From: Leucobacter celer subsp. astrifaciens
Lineage (GTDB): Bacteria; Actinomycetota; Actinomycetes; Actinomycetales; Microbacteriaceae
DNA length: 64,000 nt
Direction of reading: 5' to 3'
Assembly: GCF_001273835.1 (NCBI RefSeq)
Contig: NZ_JHEI01000150.1
Coordinates: forward strand, 62,001 to 126,000
How positions within the stretch are numbered: the first letter of the stretch is position 1; the number at the start of each line of letters is the position of its first letter. The position numbers and the translations under genes were made by a program. Positions 48,025 through 57,200 of the stretch are shown here, piece by piece. Under the pieces are notes generated by a model. It was not told the origin of the DNA and did not search any database. It saw only the letters and a list, made by a program, of their open reading frames with translations.

Positions 48025-48360
48025 CTACTCCGCCGTCTCCGACTCCGAACTGCTTTCATCGTCACCATCGTCTGCTCCCCGGCGCTCCACCCCGATCGTG
48101 AGGCTCGTAGCGAGCGCAGCGACGGCGCCCACGGCGACGAGGATCGGCGCGAGCACGGCGCTCGCAGCCGTGACGGCGACGCCTGCGGTCAGCGGGATTT
48201 CGAAGAGCGTTTCGCCGCTCTCCCGCTTGATGTAGAGCCGGCGAGCGTTGCCCTCCTCGATGATCTCGCGCACCTTGGCCATGAGCTCGTCGCCCTTGAC
48301 CTTGAATTCTTCGTACCAGTTGTTGTCGTTGTCGCTGGCGTTGCCCGCGTTCTCGGTCAT
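48025..48360 (-). CDS. DUF4342 domain protein
   Basis: 111 aa. WYEEFKVKGDELMAKVREIIEEGNARRLYIKRESGETLFEIPLTAGV is the DUF4342 signature, followed by a hydrophobic segment (AVTAASAVLAPILVAVGAVAALATSLTIGV) and an acidic Ser/Glu/Asp tail. Probably a small membrane-associated protein with a cytoplasmic N-terminal domain. Function unknown. Convergent with the siderophore permease, 20 bp apart. Confidence 0.85.
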   Translation of the reverse strand: MTENAGNASDNDNNWYEEFKVKGDELMAKVREIIEEGNARRLYIKRESGETLFEIPLTAGVAVTAASAVLAPILVAVGAVAALATSLTIGVERRGADDGDDESSSESETAE

Positions 48361-48537
48361 GAGCGTTCCCTTCTCGATGAGGCGTGGCTGCAGTGTATAG
48401 AGAGAACCACGATGTGCGCTGAGTGGTGTTGCAGGGGTCAGACTCGGGGTGGCCTACTGCACACTGCGCCGGAAGCCGGGTTCACTTGGGGCTTCGGCGC
48501 CCACACACGTCGCTCCTCGACTCCCTACGATGGATCC

Positions 48538-49131
48538 ATGACCGCACAGCAGTCCCCGCTTCCCGAACTCCTCACGCTCCCGGACGCCGCCGCGTGGCGC
48601 GCCTGGTTGGACGCGAACGAGGACTCCTCCGACGGGGTCTGGCTGGTGCTCGCGAAGAAAGGCACGACCGAGCCGACCACGCTGAGCCATGCGCAGGCCC
48701 TCGAGGAGGCGCTGTGCAGCGGGTGGATCGACGGGCAGAAAGGGAGCCTCGACGCCGCTACGTTCCGGCAGCGGTTCACGCCGCGGCGCCGCGCGTCGAT
48801 GTGGTCGCAGCGCAACATCGGGATCGTCGAAGAACTGATCGTGCAGGGGCGGATGCGCGAGCGCGGGCAGGCGGAGATCGACCGGGCCCAGTCCGACGGG
48901 CGCTGGGAGCGAGCCTACGTCGGCTCCGCGAAGGCTGAGGTGCCAGAGGATCTCACAGCGGCGCTCGCCGCATCGGACACGGCCGCGACCATGTTCGCCT
49001 CTCTGAACGCCGCCAACCGCTACGCGATCCTGCACCGCCTCATGACCGCGTCGAATGCCACCACCCGCGGCAACCGCCTCGCAAAGATCCTCACCATGCT
49101 CGAGAACGGGGAGACCCACCACCCGCAGTAA
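48538..49131 (+). CDS. YdeI/OmpD-associated family protein
   Basis: 197 aa soluble protein. The family pattern is complete: AWRAWLDANEDSSDGVWLVLAKKGTTEPTTLSHAQALEEALCSGWIDGQKGSLDAATFRQRFTPRRRASMWSQRN, split over the N-terminal half, and a C-terminal helical region ending LAKILTMLENGETHH. The role is poorly known; members appear in stress or cationic-peptide responses. ATG 48538 is the start; an out-of-frame ATG 9 nt earlier ends at once. Confidence 0.85.
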   Translation: MTAQQSPLPELLTLPDAAAWRAWLDANEDSSDGVWLVLAKKGTTEPTTLSHAQALEEALCSGWIDGQKGSLDAATFRQRFTPRRRASMWSQRNIGIVEELIVQGRMRERGQAEIDRAQSDGRWERAYVGSAKAEVPEDLTAALAASDTAATMFASLNAANRYAILHRLMTASNATTRGNRLAKILTMLENGETHHPQ

Positions 49132-49417
49132 ACGCAGGAGCCGGTCAGGCAGCACGGTCACCCGGCAGCATGGCAGGATCGCGGGATCGGGCCGTGCCCG
49201 TCACCGCTCCCGGTCCACCGTCACGAGCTCCACATCGACGTCACGCCCGTCGACCGTGACCAGCATCATCGTGCAGAGCGGCTGGCGCCGGCGTACAGTA
49301 GCAAGCGCAACGCCGTTACCACCCTGCACCCCGCTGCGCCACCCCGCCCGCACTCCTTGCCCCACCGGCACCGCTCCGGCAAGGATGGAGTGACGGAGAA
49401 GGAAGGCAGGCTCAGCC

Positions 49418-51142
49418 ATGGTCACCGTCGCACAGAACATCGTCGATACCCTCGCCGCGAACGGGGTGCAGCGCGTCTACGGCATTCCCGGCGACTCGCT
49501 CAACGGCTTCACCGACGCGCTGCGCACCTCCGACATCGAGTGGGTGCACGTGCGGCACGAGGAGGCCGCCGCCTTCGCCGCCTCGGGGGAGGCGGCGACC
49601 ACGGGCGAGCTGGCGGTGTGCGCCGGCAGCTGCGGGCCCGGCAACCTCCACCTCATCAACGGCCTCTTCGACGCCAACCGCTCGCGCGTGCCGGTGCTGG
49701 CGATCGCCGCCCATATTCCGAGCGATGAGATCGGCTCCAACTACTTCCAGGAGACCCATCCCCAGGATCTCTTCCGCGAGTGCTCCGTCTACGTCGAGCA
49801 CGTCTCCAGCCCCGCGCAGATGCCGCGCGTGCTCCGCATCGCGATGCAGACCGCGATCGAGAAACGGGGTGTCGCCGTCGTGGTGATCCCGGGCGACGTC
49901 GCGCTGGCCGACGCCGCGGACGACACCGTCACGACCATCACCCCGGCGCAGCCACGGGTGATCCCGAGCCAGACCGAACTCGAGCGCGCCGCCGCACTCC
50001 TCGACGACGCCAAGAAGGTGACGATCCTCGCCGGTGCGGGTGTCGCGGGCGCGCACGACGCGGTGGTCGCCCTCGCCGATCAGCTCGCAGCCCCGGTCGT
50101 GCACGCCCTGCGCGGCAAGGAGCACATCGAGTACGACAATCCGTTCGACGTCGGCATGACCGGCCTGCTCGGCTTCGCCTCCGGCTACCGCGCCATGGAG
50201 CAGGCCGACGCCGTGCTCATGCTCGGCACCGACTTCCCGTACCAGCAGTTCTTCCCCGAGAAGGCCGTCAAGATCCAGGTCGACATCCGCGGCGAGAACC
50301 TCGGTCGGCGTACACCGCTCGACCTCGGGCTGGTGGGCGACGTGGGGGAGACCGCGAGCGCCCTGCTGCCGCTCCTCAAACACCGCCGCAGCCGCTCGCA
50401 CGTCGACGGTTCCGTCGACCACTACCGCAAGACCCGCAAGCGGCTCGACGAGCTCGCGACCCCGGCTGGCGAGGGCAAGCCGATCCATCCGCAGTACGTC
50501 GCCCGGCTGATCGATGAGCTGGCCTCCGACGACGCGGTGTTCATCCCCGACGTGGGATCGCCCGTGGTGTGGGCCGCGCGCTACCTCACGATGAACGGCC
50601 GCCGCCGTCTCATCGGCTCATTCAGCCACGGATCCATGGCCAACGCCGTCTCGCAGGGCATCGGCGTGCAGGCCGCGCACCGCGAGCGCCAGGTGATCGC
50701 CCTCGCCGGCGACGGCGGACTCGCGATGCTGCTGGGGGAGCTGCTGACGCTCGACCAGAACGCGCCGCTGCCCGTCAAGATCGTCGTCTTCAACAACTCC
50801 TCGCTCAACTTCGTGGAGCTCGAGATGAAGGCCGCCGGCTTCGTGAACTACGGCACGGAGCTGAAGAATCCGGATCTCTCCGCCGTCGCCCGCGCCATCG
50901 GCCTGCACGCGGTGCGAGTCTCGGAATCCGACGAGTTGGAGTCCGCGCTGCGAGAGGCCTTCGCGCACCCCGGGCCAGCACTGGTCGAGGTGCTGACGGA
51001 TCGCCAGGAGCTCTCGATGCCGCCCTCGATCTCGGCGGCGCAGGTGAAGGGCTTCACGCTCTACGCGCTGCGCACCGTGCTCTCTGGCCGCGGCGACGAG
51101 ATCGTGGATCTCGCGAAGACGAATCTGCGGCAGATCCTGTAG
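49418..51142 (+). CDS. poxB: pyruvate oxidase/dehydrogenase (quinone), thiamine-diphosphate dependent
   Basis: 574 aa. Peripheral membrane flavoenzyme that decarboxylates pyruvate to acetate and CO2 and passes electrons to the quinone pool. TPP-binding fold: the N-terminal PYR domain with catalytic Glu in VHVRHEEAAAFAASGEA, central FAD-binding domain (VTILAGAGVAGAHDAVVALADQL, LMLGTDFPYQQFFPE), and PP domain with GDGGLAMLLGELLTL...VFNNSSLNFVELEMKAAGF, the GDG(x)n-NN motif. The C-terminus keeps the extra helix region expected for PoxB. It makes acetate, the substrate of the Acs at the other end of the window, but the genes are far apart. Confidence 0.9.
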   Translation: MVTVAQNIVDTLAANGVQRVYGIPGDSLNGFTDALRTSDIEWVHVRHEEAAAFAASGEAATTGELAVCAGSCGPGNLHLINGLFDANRSRVPVLAIAAHIPSDEIGSNYFQETHPQDLFRECSVYVEHVSSPAQMPRVLRIAMQTAIEKRGVAVVVIPGDVALADAADDTVTTITPAQPRVIPSQTELERAAALLDDAKKVTILAGAGVAGAHDAVVALADQLAAPVVHALRGKEHIEYDNPFDVGMTGLLGFASGYRAMEQADAVLMLGTDFPYQQFFPEKAVKIQVDIRGENLGRRTPLDLGLVGDVGETASALLPLLKHRRSRSHVDGSVDHYRKTRKRLDELATPAGEGKPIHPQYVARLIDELASDDAVFIPDVGSPVVWAARYLTMNGRRRLIGSFSHGSMANAVSQGIGVQAAHRERQVIALAGDGGLAMLLGELLTLDQNAPLPVKIVVFNNSSLNFVELEMKAAGFVNYGTELKNPDLSAVARAIGLHAVRVSESDELESALREAFAHPGPALVEVLTDRQELSMPPSISAAQVKGFTLYALRTVLSGRGDEIVDLAKTNLRQIL

Positions 51143-51151
51143 GCGGAGGCC

Positions 51152-51589
51152 TCACCGGTCGCGCTTCGGGATCCGCCCGAGGAACGGCCGGGGCCAGGCG
51201 CCGAGCGCGAGCACCGCGAGAACGGTCTGCACGAGACCGGTGACGAAGTAGAGGCCGTGCAGCGGAGACCAGACGAGCATGATCGCGATCTCCACGAAGA
51301 TCCAGATCATCATCGTCAGACCGGCGGCGGCCTGCAGCCCCCAGGCCAGCCGGTACCTGCCGTACTGGGCGAGGATCGCGAGCAACTGCACGCCCCCGAC
51401 GACCACGCCGAGGATCACGCCCGGCCAGACGTACGAGGTGAAGACGCTGCCCTCGATCCACTCCAGCGGGATGCCCATCCCGCCGCCGATCGTGAGCCCG
51501 AGCATCCCCGCGAGCGCCGAGACCAGATTGAACCAGGCGACGATGAGCAGCGCGATGCGGAGCGGGCGGGGCGCGGGTACGGGCTGCAT
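51152..51589 (-). CDS. small four-helix membrane protein, unknown
   Basis: 145 aa, four clear hydrophobic segments: IALLIVAWFNLVSALAGMLGL, VWPGVILGVVVGGVQLLAILA, TMMIWIFVEIAIMLVW, FVTGLVQTVLAVLALGAW. A basic tail follows. The LYFVTGLVQTVLAVLALGAWP ending is common in actinobacterial small membrane proteins of unknown function. Convergent with poxB, 9 bp apart. Confidence 0.65.
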   Translation of the reverse strand: MQPVPAPRPLRIALLIVAWFNLVSALAGMLGLTIGGGMGIPLEWIEGSVFTSYVWPGVILGVVVGGVQLLAILAQYGRYRLAWGLQAAAGLTMMIWIFVEIAIMLVWSPLHGLYFVTGLVQTVLAVLALGAWPRPFLGRIPKRDR

Positions 51590-51673
51590 GTCCCGAGCCT
51601 ACTGATCGGCGAGGAATCCGAGAAGAGCTCTTCCACGCGACCGATGTCTCGCGGCCGTGTCGCGGGATACTCT

Positions 51674-52168
51674 GTGACCGTGGGTTTCTCACCGCTGGGC
51701 CTGGCTGTGAGCATTGCGGTGCTCGCGCCCAATCTCCTGATGCTCTGGTTTCCTCCGGTCGACCTCGTGCGAGCGCCGGACGGGGCCGGCAGGTCGGACC
51801 TGTCGGGCCCGCCTGCCCCGCTGATCTGGTTGGAGCGCGCGGGCCAGGCCCTCTGTCTGACGGTGCCCGCGATCACAGTCCCCGGTCCGATCATCTGGTG
51901 GATCCTGATCCCGACTGTCTGGGCGCTCGCCGTCTACTACGCGCTGTGGGTCCGGTACCTTCGCGCGGGGTGCAGCGCGATGCTGCTGTACCGCCCCCTG
52001 TGGCGGGTGCCCGTGCCGATGGCGATCCTGCCCGCGGCGGTGTTCCTCGCCGCGGCTGCCTGGCTGAGCAATCCGTGGATCGCGATCGCGGCGCTCATAC
52101 TCGCCGCTGGGCACATTCCGGTCTCCGTGATCACCGCACGCGCGACGGAGGATCCCGCTGAAGCGTAG
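51674..52168 (+). CDS. membrane protein, unknown
   Basis: About 164 aa with four hydrophobic segments (LGLAVSIAVLAPNLLMLWF, LCLTVPAITVPGPIIWWILIPTVWALAVYYALWV, MAILPAAVFLAAAAWLS, IAALILAAGHIPVSVI). GTG 51674 sits right after TACTCT, which could be a -10 element of a leaderless transcript starting at GTG 51680. ATG 51644 is a longer option. I do not recognise a family. Confidence 0.55.
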   Translation: MTVGFSPLGLAVSIAVLAPNLLMLWFPPVDLVRAPDGAGRSDLSGPPAPLIWLERAGQALCLTVPAITVPGPIIWWILIPTVWALAVYYALWVRYLRAGCSAMLLYRPLWRVPVPMAILPAAVFLAAAAWLSNPWIAIAALILAAGHIPVSVITARATEDPAEA

Positions 52169-52187
52169 TCCGGCCGACGCGCCGGAC

Positions 52188-52373
52188 TCACTCCTCGTCG
52201 GCTCGCTTGAAATCCGTGCTCTTCGCGAGGTGAGGATCGGACTTGCCGCACGACGCATTCGAGCAGTGCGTCACCGCGGGCACGACGACCTCGGCGTCGC
52301 GGGGGAGCGTGTTGCCGTCGGGGGAGACCGTGACGGCGTCCGCGCCGCACTCGGCGCACACGTAGCGGGTCAC
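52188..52373 (-). CDS. small zinc-ribbon-like protein
   Basis: 61 aa beginning VTRYVCAECGADAVTVSPDG, with CAEC at the N-terminus and a second pair in HCSNASCGKSD, giving a four-Cys zinc ribbon. GTG 52373 overlaps the stop of the 89-aa gene by 4 nt (GTGA), so the two form a small operon. Function unknown. Confidence 0.6.
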   Translation of the reverse strand: MTRYVCAECGADAVTVSPDGNTLPRDAEVVVPAVTHCSNASCGKSDPHLAKSTDFKRADEE

Positions 52374-52639
52374 GTGGTGCTCCCTGAGGACACGTGCTGC
52401 GCGATCTCCCGCAGCACGTCGAGGGTCTCGAAGAAGGAGCCGCCCGGACCGTGGCCGGAGACGACGAACGCCGTGGGGGCGGCGAAGTCGTGCTGCACGA
52501 GGCTGACGCCCAGCTCGGGGAATCGCCACCAGTGCGGATCCTCGGCCACGACGGTGACCGCACACCCGCCGAGTAGGAAGCGCGTCGAGGACTCCTCGGG
52601 CAACTGCTCCGGGGAGACGAGTTCGATCAGCTCATCCAT
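52370..52639 (-). CDS. hypothetical 89-aa protein
   Basis: Acidic small protein (MDELIELVSPEQLPEESSTRFLLGGCAVTVVAEDPHWWRF, then GHGPGGSFFETLDVLREIAQHV). Compact alpha/beta look, no signal or membrane segment. ATG 52639 lies upstream of, and overlaps, the zinc-ribbon gene. Family not recognised; the coupled arrangement supports it being a real gene. Confidence 0.6.
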   Translation of the reverse strand: MDELIELVSPEQLPEESSTRFLLGGCAVTVVAEDPHWWRFPELGVSLVQHDFAAPTAFVVSGHGPGGSFFETLDVLREIAQHVSSGSTT

Positions 52640-52733
52640 ACATCCACGGTAAGCGTGACCACCTTGGTACGACTACCCCCTGGACAAAGCGGGCTTCGGA
52701 CGCAAGGAGGGGAGCAGCGTGATGCCGTTGGGA

Positions 52734-53963
52734 TCAGAGCGCCATTGGCCTATCGATCCGCACATATTCTTCAAAGTACTTTTCGAAAGCGCGCTCGTTG
52801 ATCACGGGGACTCCGTAGTCTCGTGCCTTGGCGGCCTTTCCGCTGAGCGAGTCAGGGTCAGCAGCAACGACTACACGAGTGGATTTCGTCACGCCTCCTG
52901 CGGTGAGGCCGGCCGATATGATCTCGGAGATCCACTGTTCTCTCGGCTTTGCGAGAGTTCCGGTGAAAACCACTCTGTCGCCCGCTTGCAGCAGCGCTGT
53001 CTGCGTTTGACCACGAGCCTCTCGGTTGGCGTCCAAAGCCGAAGCGACATCGCTCGCGTCGAGCCCCATATGCGTGGCCGCGGTGCAGAGATCCGTGAGT
53101 TCCGCATCCGTGAGAACCCCATCCGACCACGCTTCTGCGGCAAGGCGCCCGAGATGCTCTCGGTGGAGCGCGAGCACGCGGTCACCTGAGAGTCCCGAGT
53201 ATTGGGCGATGCTCACCAGAGAGCGCCCCTCAGTCGCGGAGATATGGAAATCCAGCAAAGCGTTGCTGAGGGCGTCGAGGTACGAAGCCTCATCTTCCGA
53301 TCCTCCTGGAATCCAAGCATCGGCGAGCACGTCGGCCATCCACGAATGCGGAGGGGGCTGCTCAGATGACCGCCTGGTTGCCGTGCGCGGCGTCTGAGAT
53401 TTCCTCGCCGATGGCCAGCCGAAGGATCTCGTCGCCAGGAGATCATCGTGCCAGTCCGGCAGAGACCTTCCAAACGTCATCAGTTGCGCGAGGAGCTGAC
53501 CCGTTGCTTCTGCATCGGCCAGCGCAGTGTGAGCTTCGGTGAGAGGGATCCCGAGCGCCTCGCAACAGTGCTCAAGCTTGGCCTGGCCGAGCAGACGCCC
53601 CGCCCACTTCATCGAACACAGCGCACGCGGGCGGTCGTCGAGGCCGTACCCGCAACGGAGAAGCTCATGGTGGAGAAAACGCATATCGAAAGTTGCATTG
53701 TGGGCGACAACCGCGCGTCCTGAGACGAGGCGAAGCAAGTGGTCGCTGATTTCAGAGAACTCCGGGGCATCGATGAGTTCGCCTGCGGTGATGCCGTGTA
53801 CGTGACTTGCGCCGACATCTCGCTTCGGGTTCACGAGGGTCGTCCAGGCGTCCTCGCGCTGCCCGCTGTCATCAAGGAGGACGATTCCGACCTCGACGAC
53901 CCGGTCTCCTCGCTCGGGCACGAAACCGGTCGTCTCGAAATCGATTACCGCGAATCCTGACAT
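52734..53963 (-). CDS. DEDDh 3'-5' exonuclease with C-terminal BRCT domain (DnaQ-like)
   Basis: 409 aa. The exonuclease motifs are visible: Exo I AVIDFETTGF (Asp 8, Glu 10), HGITAGELIDAPEF, Exo II AVVAHNATFDMRFLHHE, and Exo III HTALADAEATGQLL. A middle region with tellurite-resistance-like helices (LDALSNALLDFHIS...DGVLTDAELTDL) precedes a BRCT domain at the end (GDRVVFTGTLAKPREQWISEIISAGLTAGGVTKSTRVVVAADPDSLSGKAAKARDYGVPVINERAFEKYF). This domain pair is common in Actinobacteria and suggests DNA repair or proofreading. ATG 53963 was taken; GTG 53981 would add six residues. Divergent from the giant helicase gene. Confidence 0.88.
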   Translation of the reverse strand: MSGFAVIDFETTGFVPERGDRVVEVGIVLLDDSGQREDAWTTLVNPKRDVGASHVHGITAGELIDAPEFSEISDHLLRLVSGRAVVAHNATFDMRFLHHELLRCGYGLDDRPRALCSMKWAGRLLGQAKLEHCCEALGIPLTEAHTALADAEATGQLLAQLMTFGRSLPDWHDDLLATRSFGWPSARKSQTPRTATRRSSEQPPPHSWMADVLADAWIPGGSEDEASYLDALSNALLDFHISATEGRSLVSIAQYSGLSGDRVLALHREHLGRLAAEAWSDGVLTDAELTDLCTAATHMGLDASDVASALDANREARGQTQTALLQAGDRVVFTGTLAKPREQWISEIISAGLTAGGVTKSTRVVVAADPDSLSGKAAKARDYGVPVINERAFEKYFEEYVRIDRPMAL

Positions 53964-54132
53964 GTCTTTCTGATCCCTCACTACGAGCAGGTGCTGCGCT
54001 TTCTCTCGCTCACTTTACCGAAGGGTTTCCCATATCCAAGCCACAGCATAGAAACCAGTTGACTCGGAATGGCCTGATTGCAGAATGGGCGGATGAGAGC
54101 TGGTTACGCGGCCGCTGTGAATGTCCGACCCG

Positions 54133-54169
54133 TTGGATACACTCGCTCCTATGCGTATGGACCCGCATA
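54133..54169 (+). promoter_or_regulatory. promoter with overlapping inverted repeat upstream of the giant helicase gene
   Basis: TTGGAT (54133-54138), 17 bp, TATGGA (54156-54161) make a plausible sigma-70-type promoter 40 bp before the ATG. TATGCG (54150-54155) and CGCATA (54164-54169) form an exact inverted repeat that covers the -10, a likely repressor site or 5' hairpin. A second pair, TTGACT (54059-54064) and CAGAAT (54081-54086), is spaced 16 bp. Confidence 0.5.
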
Positions 54170-54200
54170 GCGGCGTCATTAACGGGAACGGGGTAGTTGC

Positions 54201-57200
54201 ATGGTGGACACTCGCGTATTGGTCGGCCGAGGGCTCGATGCTGCGGCCGAGGGGTTGGGGCCGCTAGTCCAGGAGCGGTTCTCCGAGCTCCTCCCCGGTG
54301 TTCACAACTGGACGGCGGTGCTGCAGGAGAAGGACCAGCAGAACGGTCGTGGCTTCGAGAGCTACAACCCAGCGGATGTTCTTCTGCTGTTGCGTGCGAT
54401 CACGGAGCGATTCGGTACCCTCGGGTACCCGTTCCAGGACCTGATCAACCGTCAGGCTTCCAACTGCGCGAGCGAACTCCGTACCGTGCGGAACCGGTGG
54501 GCGCATGGTGAAGCGTTCTCGGCAGCAGAAACGTACCGAGCGCTGGACACGGTAGAGCTCCTGCTCTCAGCAGTCGGCGCGACGGATCAACAGGCGCGAG
54601 TCGCTAGCTGGAAGATTGAGGCGCTCGCCGCGATGCAGCCCTTCGCCGAGGCACGTGATTCAGCTGAATCAGTTGAGCCCGGTAGATCATCTGCGTCAAC
54701 TCCGGGGGCCAGCGCTCCTCCCGGAGCGCCGCAGATCCCGGCCGAGGCCTACGGCGATGCCGTAGGGGATCTGCCAGGCGCAGAGGCAGGAGCGGTCCCG
54801 GCAGCAGCATCCGAGCCAAACGCCGGCTTTGAAGTGACCGCCGTGGACGTGCTGAGCTATGCGTTGGCGCACAGTCGGGTCGCTATTGTGAGCGAGATCA
54901 CCGTCACCTACTCCGGACCAGAGATTCGCGGCGCATCCGTCGAGATCGAAGCGCTCAGCCCCGTCGGCGCCCTGAGCGATCCGAAGGTGCTGCTGATCGA
55001 TCTCGACGGGGAAGGTGCGACCGTTCTGAAGGATGTCACCTTCGCTCTTGATCCGGCTCGCACGCTTGCCTTGGACACTCAGCACGAGGGTAATCTGCGC
55101 CTTACTCTGAGGGACTCGAACGATCGGGTGATCGCAGAGCACCTGCATCCGGTGCGGATTCTCGCTTCGAACCAGTGGATCGCGAGGCCTTTGCAACTCG
55201 GGCTTGAGCTCATCGCTTCCTTTGTGCAGCCGAATGCCTCGGAGACTGCGAAACTGGTCGGTGAAGCTGCCGAGTTGCTCGGCGCGGCGACCGGGAGCGC
55301 GGCCCTCGACGGGTATCAGTCTGGCAGTCCCGACCGCGTGGACGCTATGGCCAGAGCGGCTTATCAGGCAATGCAAGCGCGAGATGTCAGATACGCGGAG
55401 CCGCCGGCGAGCTGGGGACTCACCGGCCAGAAAGTGCGCACGCCCGAAGAAGTGCTCAGCGGACGACTTGGCACCTGCCTCGATACCGCCGTCACGTTAG
55501 CCGCGGTGCTCGAAGAGATCGGAATCAATAGCACCCTGTGGTTCGTGCCAGGCCACGTGTTCCTCGGGTACTGGAGACACGAGAGTTCGCTCGATACTCC
55601 TGCTGAGATCGATGCCTCGGAGGCGATCAACTACGTCGGTCTGGGGAGCTTGCGGCTGATCGAGACGACTTCGATCCCGCTTGGAGAGGCTTTCGAAGCG
55701 GCTACGCGGCGGCCGCTGGTGGAACACCTGCCTCAAGGGACGGCCCATTTCGACGGAGTCACGGACATCCAGCAGGCGAGACGCGCTGGTATCCTCCCGC
55801 TTCCGAGCCGGTCTTTCGACGAGGCTGAAGGGCTTGTGGTCAGGGAGTATCGTGTTGCTACAGGCGCTCCCGCGCTCGAGTACGTGCCTCAGGTCGCGCA
55901 GACCGGTGAAAGTGAGCTACGGCAGCTTCCGAGCAGGGTCACGCAGTGGAAGAACACGCTTCTCGACCTCAGCCTGCGCAACCGGTTGATCAACTATTCG
56001 GATCGAGCGGGGTACTCACTCGGCGTGCCGCAACCGAAGCTCGCTGCATTCGAGGACCTGATCAATTCGGGATCATCTGTGACGCTCACCCCGGCCGATC
56101 GTATTTCGGAGATCGATCGTTCGCGCGGTATCCGATCCGGTTTGAACCTGCCGGAGGCGGCGTTGTCCGAGATGCTCAGCGCCCGAAAGCAAGTATTCAT
56201 CGGCTTGAACGAAGAGGCATATTCGATCAGGCTCCGAGCACTTGCCTACAAGGCGCGAACGATTGTCGAAGAGACTGGCGCCAACAATCTGTATTTGGCG
56301 CTTGGAATGCTGCGATGGGAGTCAGGGGACCGCGAGCTGCGTTCCCCGCTGGTCCTGATCCCAGTATCGCTTGTAAGTTCTGCGAGGGGGCAGACCTTCC
56401 GCATCAGTCTTGACGAGGCTGGAGAATCGACTCCCAACTACTGTCTGCTCGAGAAACTACGGGTCTCTTTCGGACTCGAGATTCCCGGGCTCGCGAACCC
56501 GGTTCGAGACGATTCGGGCATCGACCTGGCTGCGGCATTCGCAGCCACACGGAGAGCTCTTGCCGAGGCAAAACTCCCGTTCGTCGTCGAGGACTCCGTT
56601 GAGCTGGCGATCCTGCAGTTCGCGAAGTTCCGTCTGTGGAAGGATCTCGACGAAAACTGGGACACTTTCACCGCCAACCCGCTCATCGAGCACCTGGTGC
56701 ACTCGCCGACGGCTGCCTTCGCCGACTCGGTCGCGGTTCCCGAACATGTAGATCTCGATGCTGTTGTGTCGGAGCTTCCGACACCCGCCGACTCCTCTCA
56801 AGCGGAAGCCGTGATTGAAGCCGCTGGAGGACGAACCTTCGTCCTCGAAGGCCCACCTGGTACCGGCAAATCGCAGACCATCACTAATCTGCTCGCTCAC
56901 TCGATCGCGCAGGGAAAGCGAGTGCTCTTCGTCGCGGAGAAACGGGCGGCGCTCGACGTCGTGAAGCAGAGATTGGATGCCGTGGGGCTCAGCCAGCTCA
57001 GTTTGGACCTGCACGACAAGGGCGCGCGCCCGGCTGCTGTTCGGACACAGCTCTCCGCGGCGCTCGATGCCACGTTCAAAGCTGATGACGCACACCTGCT
57101 CGCGCATCGGGAGGCCAACCAGGCGAGCACTGCCTCTCTCCGGAGGTATGCTGAACGACTGCACGAACCAAACGCCTTCGGGCTGTCGTTCTACGGTGCT

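Noticed and set aside
49201..49440. 79-codon minus-strand frame upstream of poxB
   Set aside because: It overlaps the poxB start region, has no good start, and only its last 25 residues look protein-like.
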